Shown piece by piece: positions 1-5,933 of a stretch of DNA of 39,378 bases (the stretch's first letter is position 1; each line of letters starts with the position of its first letter). The stretch comes from Gammaproteobacteria bacterium 53_120_T64 (lineage in GTDB: Bacteria; Pseudomonadota; Gammaproteobacteria; Pseudomonadales; Porticoccaceae). A program made the position numbers and the translations under genes. The stretch covers positions 1 to 39,378 of the forward strand of contig MAAT01000022.1 of assembly GCA_002162815.1 (NCBI GenBank), written 5' to 3'. Under the pieces are notes generated by a model. The model did no database searches. It was not told where the DNA came from and was given only the letters and a program-made list of their open reading frames with translations.

Positions 1-687
1 ATGCTGGTGTTTCACCGTGATTTGTCCGCTACTGAAGTCGCTCAGCGTTGTGGTTTTGTGTCGCCGTCTAACTTCACCCAGCGCTTTAAAGAATGGTTTG
101 ACGACACGCCGAGCAGCTGGCGAGATGGTGGTTATCGCGATTTTGAACATCAAATTTCGCGACAGCATAAAGATGCTGAGCTAAGCGATCAGCTGCGTGA
201 TGTTAGCTCGATACAATTGCCGCAGGTAAGCATGACCCGACGCGAGCCACTGCGGGTGGCCTATGTGCGGCATCAGGGTTACGAGCGCTCTATCAGCCAT
301 GCTTGGCAGCGCCTGCAGGAATGGGCCGAGGAAGAAGGTGTCGTTTGGAATGCTGAGCAAATGATTGGTTTATATCATTCAAACCCCAATATGGTGCCCC
401 TAGCCCAGTGTCGTTATGTGGCTTGTATTTCGGTGCCCGCTGGTAACTGGCGACGACAGGGGGTCGGCATTATGACCATTCCGGGTGGTCTTCACGCCCA
501 GGTTCATGTGCGGGGGCACTATGGTGAGCTGCTTCCGGTATTGCATAAGCTCTTCTATGAATGGCTACCCCGTAGTGCCTACAAAATGGCCCTAACCCCC
601 GTTTTTGCCTGCTATCAGCGCAATCAATTTTTGACAGGCGATGAAAGTTTTGAGCTTGATCTTTTCTTGCCGGTACGGACGCTATGA
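1..687 (+). CDS. AraC-family regulator with GyrI-like domain (5' end outside window)
   Basis: The frame is open from base 1, and the first codons already lie inside the AraC DNA-binding domain. Residues 8-20 are the second helix-turn-helix (LSATEVAQRCGF), followed by the family signature around SNFTQRFKEWF, so the real start and first HTH are upstream of the window. Residues ~75-228 match the GyrI-like (AraC effector-binding) fold, which binds small hydrophobic or cationic ligands in relatives such as Rob and SbmC. The gene ends in TGA at 685-687. It is probably a one-component transcription regulator; the target and ligand cannot be read from the sequence. It stands just left of the accessory patch and is the last core-like gene before it. 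Confidence 0.88.
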   Translation: MLVFHRDLSATEVAQRCGFVSPSNFTQRFKEWFDDTPSSWRDGGYRDFEHQISRQHKDAELSDQLRDVSSIQLPQVSMTRREPLRVAYVRHQGYERSISHAWQRLQEWAEEEGVVWNAEQMIGLYHSNPNMVPLAQCRYVACISVPAGNWRRQGVGIMTIPGGLHAQVHVRGHYGELLPVLHKLFYEWLPRSAYKMALTPVFACYQRNQFLTGDESFELDLFLPVRTL

Positions 688-1064
688 TGGTTATTGCAAA
701 ATGGGGTCGTATAGGCTCTGGCCCTTATGACAAGATAAAATCATTCGCGACAGATGAGATTGCTTCTCTATAGCCGGCCTTTCACGAGGTGGTCTACATT
801 TTTGGCCCCGGTGGAATTCGCGTATTTCGCCTAGGATAAAAGGGGATAGGTCTTGCGTTGGCGCATTTGCCACCAGGCCGCCACCCTAGTTATCTTTTGT
901 ACAGGCGGTCTCATTCCTTGCAGGTATTACGTGCGTGCTTCCTTCAGGTTTTGATAGTCGGCTTTACAGTCAGTCTTCAGCTGAGTTGACGAATAAGCCA
1001 GGGCTGGAAATACCCTATCTGATCCATTACTATCGCTGTTCAAACAAACAGTAGTTGGTGCTGT
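688..1064. other. Intergenic stretch, left edge of accessory patch
   Basis: No convincing gene is visible; a 60-codon minus-strand frame at 691-873 has no recognisable content. The 13-mer GCAAAATGGGGTC at 696-708 recurs at 4875-4887, just before the second transposase relic. It resembles leader repeats seen in front of this transposase type. From about 910 onward the sequence is homologous (roughly three quarters identical by eye) to the leader of the intact topB at 5402-5554. Confidence 0.5.
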
Positions 1065-1443
1065 GTGAAACTTTACATTGCTGAAAAACCCAGCCTCGGT
1101 CGGGCCATTGCCGATGTGCTTCCCAAGCCTCATCGTCGCGGTGATGGCTGTATTTGGGTGGGTGATGGTGACTGTGTCAGCTGGTGTATTGGTCATTTGC
1201 TTGAGCAGGTCGAGCCGGATGTCTATAAGCCCCAGTATAAAAAATGGGCGACGGAGGATTTACCGATAATCCCCGAGCAGTGGCAGCTGGCACCGAAGGC
1301 GTCGACCCGTAAACAGTTGGCGGTATTGCGCAAGTTACTGAAGCAGGCGCAGTCCATTGTCCATGCCGGTGATCCCGACCGTGAGGGCCAGCTCTTGGTC
1401 GATGAGGTGATTAATTACCTGAAGGTCAGCAAGGCGAAACAGG
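910..1443 (+). repeat. Left copy of ~530-bp direct repeat (topB leader and 5' end)
   Basis: This segment pairs with 5402-5933 in the same orientation. From the GTG start to the breakpoint (1065-1443 against 5555-5933) the copies are colinear without indels and differ at 20 of 379 positions by hand count. Eighteen of those are synonymous. The leaders are clearly homologous but much less alike and carry small indels. Similarity ends sharply after GCGAAACAGG at 1443. Confidence 0.9.
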
Positions 1444-1454
1444 GAAGTACATAA
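1065..1454 (+). pseudogene. topB: Truncated 5' fragment of DNA topoisomerase III gene
   Basis: The frame begins at a GTG ([14 protein letters not shown]) and carries the start of a TopB Toprim domain, including E7-K8 and the DPDREG acidic motif. It breaks after about 126 codons and ends at a TAA three codons later. The full-length gene is 672 codons and lies 4,490 bp to the right. The catalytic tyrosine domain is missing, so the product cannot be a working topoisomerase. The break falls a few bases before a REP-like motif at 1449-1465. Only two residue changes separate it from the intact copy (A/T and V/I), so it shows little decay. Confidence 0.9.
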
Positions 1455-1465
1455 GGACATCCATC
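1449..1465 (+). repeat. REP-like motif at topB fragment breakpoint
   Basis: ACATAAGGACATCCATC begins six bases after similarity to topB ends. A close relative, ACATAAAGACATCCAGC, occurs at 3154-3170, followed there by the inverse-complement type motif ATTAGGATGGGTGTTC. It is probably one end of a RAYT-associated repetitive element. Confidence 0.45.
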
Positions 1466-1675
1466 TACAATTGACATCTTAAATAAGGCCTGTGGCATAA
1501 GCTGGCAGTAGCGCCATTATTTTGCTTATTCATTGCAATGGTTTTACGGTGAGTAATAGGCTGGATTGATGTGAAACGGCAGAGAGTGGGTTGTTGCGTG
1601 GTGTTCAGTCGTGCCGCTAGGTTCTATCTGTGTATAAGAAAGGTTTGAGGTCTGGGCTGGCAGTGTACTTGTCGA

Positions 1676-2657
1676 TCAGTCGCCTTCAAGCAGCAATTTA
1701 CAGTTGCTCATACCCGGAGTACGGCGATAGTGCAGAGCCGTACAGGCTTGTTTCAGGTATTGCAGGGTGCCAATCACACGGCCAAAGCAGCCCTCAAACT
1801 GGGTGCTAAGGGTCAGCCAGTGGTCGGCGGTGATGTTTAAGCGGGTCAATAGCGGAGGAATGTTCTTGTCCATGGCCCCTCGTTTATCATCGCGCACGAT
1901 ACGCCCGGTCCAGTCGAGCACTTCCGGATAGTCGCTAAGCCGACAAGGCAGCCCTTCAGGCATGATTTGGCGGGGGTTGCCGGCAAAGTTCATCAGGCTT
2001 TTTTTATGCTGCTGTGGATGGTTGATCTGGCGGGCCGTTTTGGCCTTGATAGTGCATTTTTTTATGGAAGTGTGGTGTGAACGTTCAGGTGTTTTAGCCA
2101 TTGTGGCGCGCAGAGGGTTGAGGCCGACATAGTCCATGCAGGCAAATAGTGCCTGTTCATCCAATAAAGCCTGGGATTTAAAACGACCCTCCTAAAAACG
2201 CCCCGCGCATTGGCCTTCTTTGTTAGCCTGGCGCGCGATGCCTTCGTTGATCAGACACATAAACCAGCTTATGTCCTGTAAGTGTTTTCGCGATGTAGCG
2301 GCGATACCTGCTAGAACATCTTGCTCGGCCTTGAGCAGTATCTCGTCACGGTAGTAACGCTGACTAAGCAGGCTACCCTTTTAAGCAGCTGATGCCAGCG
2401 TTGAATGACTTCAAGGTCACTTAATTTTCCAGCCTGCGATACGTTAATATGTAAGGCCACGTGATAGTGGTTCGACATCACGGCATAGGCCGCCACATCA
2501 ATGCAAAAGACCTCAGCCAGTAGCTTATCCTCAACCCACTCCGGGCGGTGCTCAAAACTTTCACCACAGAGAAAGGCCCTGCGCACACAGTGTGAAACGC
2601 AATGATAGTAGGGGGTCGCCTCCAGTGAAACTTGCTCGCTTCTGGCCTTGGTGATGG
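1676..2657 (-). pseudogene. REP-associated tyrosine transposase, decayed
   Basis: Reading leftward from about 2657, the three frames together give a recognisable RAYT (Y1/HUH superfamily). The N-terminal part has EATPYYHCVSHCVRRAFLCGE, then AYAVMSNHYHVAL with the HUH histidine pair. The middle has RYYRDEILLKAEQDVLAGIAAT and WFMCLINEGIA, and the C-terminal part has CMDYVGLNPLRATMAKTPE. Three lesions are visible. The expected start reads ATC at 2655-2657. A frameshift lies near 2375-2385, after HQLLK. An in-frame TAG at 2192-2194 replaces the expected tryptophan in GRFWEGRFKSQ. The family normally encodes a single protein of about 300 residues that acts on flanking REP hairpins, so this copy is inactive. 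Confidence 0.85.
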
Positions 2658-2690
2658 AGTTGTTACCTGAGAGTACTCAATGACGTTCAC

Positions 2691-2783
2691 CCCAGTATGG
2701 CTAAGGTCTTCAGTATTAGAAAAGATGGGTTTGTCGTAAGGGAAGCGGTGATTTATAGTTTGTTGATATTAGGATGGGTGTCC
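2691..2783 (+). repeat. REP-like repeat, copy A
   Basis: It begins with CCCAGTATG, has GATGGGTTTGTC in the middle and ends with ATTAGGATGGGTGTCC at 2768-2783. Copy B at 3255-3376 has the same landmarks in the same order and spacing. It sits directly behind the 5' end of the first transposase relic, where RAYT-linked repeats are expected. Confidence 0.65.
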
Positions 2784-2856
2784 TGAATTTACCCTCCAAA
2801 TCGACCGATAAAGCGGCGCTTGAGCTTAACCTTATACCTTAATCTGAGAAATCATC

Positions 2857-3141
2857 ATGAATTTAGAAAAATCTAAAAAGAGAATTGCTAAAAAGGTAAA
2901 GATGGGATTTCAAGGATACCCAGAAATATCCATTTCGTATTTTGGTAGCACCGCAGAAATAGCAGAACAGGTAGTCGTATCATTTGTAGCCGAGGAGGGA
3001 GTAGCACCAATGGAAGAGTGCTTTCAAAGTAAGTCTGACGCTAGAGAAGACCAGGTGATTCAGTCTGCAATTGTCAAAATGATTGAGCGTTCAGAGGCAA
3101 AAACAGTCAAGCAAGTAGAGGGTGTTGGTGTCGTGAAATAG
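2857..3141 (+). CDS. Small conserved-looking hypothetical protein
   Basis: This is a 94-residue soluble protein with a lysine-rich start (MNLEKSKKRIAKKVKMGFQG), a mixed alpha/beta-looking middle and an acidic centre (SKSDAREDQVIQSAIVKMIER). It has no signal peptide, transmembrane segment or cysteine. From memory, similar ~90-residue proteins with the MNLEKSKKRIAKKVK start and the DAREDxxIQSA motif occur as unnamed genes in proteobacteria, but I cannot name a function. No strong Shine-Dalgarno precedes the ATG. The gene lies between repeat copies A and D, so it may be passenger DNA of the accessory patch. Confidence 0.65.
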   Translation: MNLEKSKKRIAKKVKMGFQGYPEISISYFGSTAEIAEQVVVSFVAEEGVAPMEECFQSKSDAREDQVIQSAIVKMIERSEAKTVKQVEGVGVVK

Positions 3142-3153
3142 TATCTGAACCAC

Positions 3154-3217
3154 ACATAAAGACATCCAGCTAAGATATTAGGATGGGTGTTCAAAATTCA
3201 TCCAAAGTTCAATGGTC
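3154..3217 (+). repeat. REP-like repeat, copy D (paired inverted motifs)
   Basis: GACATCC at 3161-3167 faces GGGTGTTC at 3185-3192, making an imperfect hairpin around a short AT spacer. Its right half (ATTAGGATGGGTGTTC and the following TCAAAAT...AATGGTCAT) is a diverged version of the right half of copy B at 3332-3376. Confidence 0.55.
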
Positions 3218-3254
3218 ATGGGGCTGCTACCTTAGTGCGCTTGATGATTGTAGT

Positions 3255-3376
3255 CCCAGTATGCTCAGGGACGTCAGTATTACTCAGGATGGGTTTGTCC
3301 TAAGGGCAGCTGTGTTTTATAATTTATTCTTATTAGGATGGGTGTCCAAAATGATGGTTTCCAAAATGATGGTTAT
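3255..3376 (+). repeat. REP-like repeat, copy B, with 15-bp tandem duplication
   Basis: It shares CCCAGTATG...ATTAGGATGGGTGTCC with copy A. It shares the exact 20-mer GCTGTGTTTTATAATTTATT (3309-3328) with copy C at 3882-3901. Its right end is an exact 15-bp tandem duplication, TCCAAAATGATGGTT at 3345-3359 and 3360-3374, and this supplies the start codons of the cytochrome gene. Confidence 0.7.
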
Positions 3377-3689
3377 TAAAAAGATAGCGTTAAGTGTGGT
3401 TTTAGGGTCTTCTCTAGGTTTTGCATCAACTGTAGCCGTAGCCGACGGAAAAGCGTTATATGCACAAAAATTGTGTCAGACTTGTCATGGCCTTGAAGGA
3501 AAAGCGCCTATAGCACCTATGTACCCAAAGTTAAGCGGGCAAAATTCAGTCTATTTATTAAATCAAATGAAAGATATTAAAAGCGGAAAAAGAAGCAATG
3601 GGCTGTCTATGGTAATGAAGCCTATGATTGCCGCCCTTAGTGACGAAGACATGGAGAGTATTGTAGATTATCTCTCAAAAGTAAAATGA
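3351..3689 (+). CDS. Periplasmic monohaem cytochrome c (class I type)
   Basis: This is a short electron-transfer protein. A Sec signal peptide (n-region with KK, then IALSVVLGSSLGFASTVAVA, cleavage expected before DGK) precedes an ~80-residue mature domain. That domain has one haem-binding CQTCH motif and a likely distal methionine in VMKPMIA. The C-terminal helix DEDMESIVDYLSKVK is typical of c4/c5-like single domains. The open frame runs back to 3183, but that part has no cytochrome content. Candidate starts are the ATGs at 3351, 3354, 3366 and 3369, all inside the tandem 15-bp duplication; 3351 is best placed after the GGATGGG stretch. Base composition is AT-richer than the core genes. The redox partner is unknown. 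Confidence 0.85.
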   Translation: MMVSKMMVIKKIALSVVLGSSLGFASTVAVADGKALYAQKLCQTCHGLEGKAPIAPMYPKLSGQNSVYLLNQMKDIKSGKRSNGLSMVMKPMIAALSDEDMESIVDYLSKVK

Positions 3690-3840
3690 TTTCGATTTAA
3701 TAAGGGCGGCCATTATAAGGTTGTCCGAAATCAGACTTACCACGGTGCATTACTTCGTGGCCGCTCGGCGCAGGTACTGGGAGTCAGGAGGGTCTTCGCC
3801 GATATGGTGGTAGAGCATGAAAAGGGGTAGGCCCGAATGG

Positions 3841-3866
3841 CACTTGCTTAAGCAGCAGTGATTTTT
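3841..3866 (+). terminator. Possible terminator hairpin
   Basis: CACTTGCT pairs with AGCA(GC)AGTG across a 2-nt loop with a 2-nt bulge, followed by A and five Ts. It lies 150 bp downstream of the cytochrome stop, so it may end that transcript. The tiny loop and the bulge make it uncertain. Confidence 0.3.
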
Positions 3867-3881
3867 CCATTTCTAATAATT

Positions 3882-3951
3882 GCTGTGTTTTATAATTTAT
3901 TATTAGGGTGAGTGTCGAAAATGGTGGCTTCCAAAACAATGGTTTTGCTAT
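3882..3951 (+). repeat. REP-like repeat, copy C
   Basis: It starts with the exact 20-mer found in copy B and continues ATTAGGGTGAGTGTCG. It then has two diverged 15-bp units (TCGAAAATGGTGGCT, TCCAAAACAATGGTT) matching the tandem pair of copy B. As in copy B, an ATG inside the unit opens onto a hydrophobic reading frame, but this one stops at 3989. Confidence 0.65.
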
Positions 3952-4089
3952 TAATTATTTCTATTATATGGAAGGCTAGCGATAGCTAGATGCAACTGTG
4001 CCTGCTTGGTTATTAAAGGCTATGGAGCGGCTAGAGTAATGCAATTTCAATATCAATTACGGCAATAACTATATTGCTGGCTTGAGTTG

Positions 4090-4145
4090 ATCAATGATCA
4101 ATAATCAATAATCAATAATCAATAATCAATAATCAATAATCAATT
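4090..4145 (+). repeat. 7-bp tandem array (ATCAATA)n before PEP-CTERM gene
   Basis: There are eight consecutive heptamers: ATCAATG, six perfect ATCAATA, then ATCAATT. The array ends 17 bp before the ATG of the PEP-CTERM gene, just upstream of its AAGGGA ribosome-binding site. A change in copy number would alter promoter or leader spacing without touching the reading frame. Confidence 0.9.
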
Positions 4146-4162
4146 AGCAAGGGATTTACGAT

Positions 4163-4837
4163 ATGTATAGAGAAATGACGAACATTATAAAAGCTTCAGC
4201 GCTTATTGTAGGTATTGCAGTGGGGTTATCTGCTCAAGCAGCCCTGCTTTCATACTCGGATGAAACTACCTGGAATAATGCGGTAGGGCCGGCGTCAGGT
4301 ACTGAGAATTTTGATTCATTTGTTACTGATGCAACGTTTAAAAATGTAACCGTTGCTGTGAATAATATGGAGATTACAGGTCAGCCAGGTCTTAATGGCT
4401 CGACTTCTAATATAATCGATGCCGGAAGTCTCGAGGCCGGTGGTTTTTTTTCTGCGAACAATACCCCATATCTGCTCGGTGATTTAAGGGGCGCAGAGAC
4501 TATACGTGTTGATTTTGATTTCTCGGTGAGCGCGTGGGGTGCTGTTTTTTCTCGTATTTCAGATGGTGTCCGGGATACGAAAATCAGCGCTTATGATGCT
4601 AGCAATAATCTTCTTGGAGTGCTAGGCACAACTGCAGGAGGTCCTGATAGTTTTTATGGCTTTTCTTTTGATGCAAATGAAATGGCGGATTACCTGGTTT
4701 TTAAAAATACCAGCTCATCAAATGATGCATTCGGCATGGATAATGTGAGCTTTGTGACAGGCGTGGTGCCTGAGCCAGCCTCAATTGCTTTACTAGGACT
4801 TGGGTTAGCTGGCATTGGATTTTCAAGGAAAAAATAG
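4163..4837 (+). CDS. PEP-CTERM sorting-domain secreted protein
   Basis: This 224-residue exported protein has an N-terminal signal peptide (ASALIVGIAVGLSAQAALL). Its body of about 170 residues is rich in Ser, Asn, Asp, Gly and aromatic residues, without cysteine or an enzymatic motif. It closes with a textbook PEP-CTERM tail: VPEPAS, a hydrophobic helix (IALLGLGLAGIGF) and basic SRKK. Such tails are cleaved and sorted by an exosortase, usually in organisms with exopolysaccharide or floc genes; none of those genes is in this window. The start at 4163 is supported by AAGGGA eight bases upstream; ATG 4175 is the alternative. The body resembles beta-sandwich surface proteins of the PEP-CTERM class, but I cannot assign a ligand. 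Composition is AT-richer than the core genes. Confidence 0.88.
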   Translation: MYREMTNIIKASALIVGIAVGLSAQAALLSYSDETTWNNAVGPASGTENFDSFVTDATFKNVTVAVNNMEITGQPGLNGSTSNIIDAGSLEAGGFFSANNTPYLLGDLRGAETIRVDFDFSVSAWGAVFSRISDGVRDTKISAYDASNNLLGVLGTTAGGPDSFYGFSFDANEMADYLVFKNTSSSNDAFGMDNVSFVTGVVPEPASIALLGLGLAGIGFSRKK

Positions 4838-4925
4838 CCAAAGGCAGCCCTGATCAAGCTATCTATTTTATAGAGCAAAATGGGGTCTTGCTATTTCCTA
4901 CAATCGCTGTACGAAGGTGTGGGAG

Positions 4926-5382
4926 ATGGCGAGACCACCGCGTTTAGAGTTTGTCGGTGCGCTGTACCACATTACCTTGCAGGGTGATCGTCGGGAAGAT
5001 ATTGTTGAAACTGATGATGATCGCTCATTATTTCTGTCAGTTTTCAGTGATGTCTGCGAAAGACACAACTGGCGCTGTCATGCCTACTGCTTGATGTCGA
5101 ACCGCTATCATTTGCTGGTAGAGACGCCGGATGCAAACCTGTCCAAAGGCATGCGTCAGCTAAACGGTGTACACACAAAACTTTAATCGTGCGCATTCTC
5201 GAACAGGGTGTGTTTTTCAGGGGCGCTACAAAGCGATTTTGCATGACAAACATCGCTATTTGCTGGAGTTGGCGCGTTATATCGTCCTCAATCCTGTGCG
5301 GGTGGGCATGGTTCGTAGTGCTAATGCGTGGCCATGGGGGCTGGCCTTGCATTGCAGTATTTCCTGCAGGCAGTCGCTCTAA
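4926..5382 (+). pseudogene. REP-associated tyrosine transposase, frameshifted and truncated
   Basis: It begins MARPPRLEFVGALYHITLQGDRRED, a classic RAYT/IS200-like start, with the HUH-site region CLMSNRYHLLVETP. The usual second asparagine-histidine pair reads NRYH here, so one histidine of the expected NHYH has become arginine. At about 5170 a 1-nt loss shifts the frame (LNGV, then YTQNFNRAHSRTGCVFQGRYKAI in the next frame). The sequence continues through LARYIVLNPVRVGMVRSA and then loses similarity at WPWG, short of the normal C-terminus. It ends ~20 bp before the right-hand copy of the topB direct repeat. The leader carries GCAAAATGGGGTC (4875-4887), also present at 696-708. It cannot be active. 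Confidence 0.85.
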
Positions 5383-5401
5383 TGATGGCTAGCGCGAGCA
5401 A

Positions 5402-5933
5402 TCTCATTGTCTGGCGAGATTGCGTGCTTGTTCCTTCAATTTTGGCAGTCGGCTATTCAGCTAAGTTTTATTTGAGTTGCCGATAAATTCAGAGCTGGAA
5501 ATACCCAATCTGATCTACTACCATTACTGTTCAAGCAAACAGTGGTGGTGCCGTGTGAAGCTTTATATCGCTGAAAAACCCAGCCTCGGCCGGGCCATTG
5601 CCGATGTGCTGCCCAAGCCCCATCGCCGTGGTGACGGTTGTATCTGGGTGGGTGATGGCGACTGTGTCAGCTGGTGTATTGGTCATTTGCTTGAGCAGGT
5701 CGAGCCGGATGTCTATAAGCCCCAATATAAAAAATGGGCGGCGGAGGATTTACCAATAGTCCCCGAGCAATGGCAGTTGGCACCGAAGGCGTCGACCCGT
5801 AAACAGTTGGCGGTATTGCGCAAGTTACTGAAGCAGGCGCAGTCCATTGTGCATGCGGGTGATCCCGACCGTGAGGGCCAGCTCTTGGTCGATGAGGTGA
5901 TTAATTACCTGAAGGTCAGCAAGGCGAAACAGG
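5402..5933 (+). repeat. Right copy of ~530-bp direct repeat (topB leader and 5' end)
   Basis: This is the partner of 910-1443; here the similarity continues into the intact gene. The coding part sits at a constant offset of 4,490 bp from the left copy with no gaps. Confidence 0.9.

Larger units (their letters stand above)
3690..4162. other. Intergenic stretch with repeat copy C and gene debris
   Basis: No intact gene is visible. On the minus strand, 3750-3870 reads like a frameshifted small gene: MEKSLLL, then in another frame SGLPLFMLYHHIGEDPP and QYLRRAATK before a TAA. I do not recognise the family. The rest holds a terminator-like hairpin (3841-3866), repeat copy C (3882-3951), a 22-codon frame starting inside that repeat (3921-3989, very hydrophobic), AT-rich filler and a 7-bp tandem array (4090-4145). 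Confidence 0.45.

Noticed and set aside
4090..4145. Possible CRISPR array
   Set aside because: The units are 7 bp, contiguous and without spacers; it is a simple tandem repeat.
1676..5382. An active transposon carrying the cytochrome and PEP-CTERM genes
   Set aside because: Both transposase genes are frameshifted, and RAYTs are not known to move long cargo; the topB direct repeats explain the patch better.
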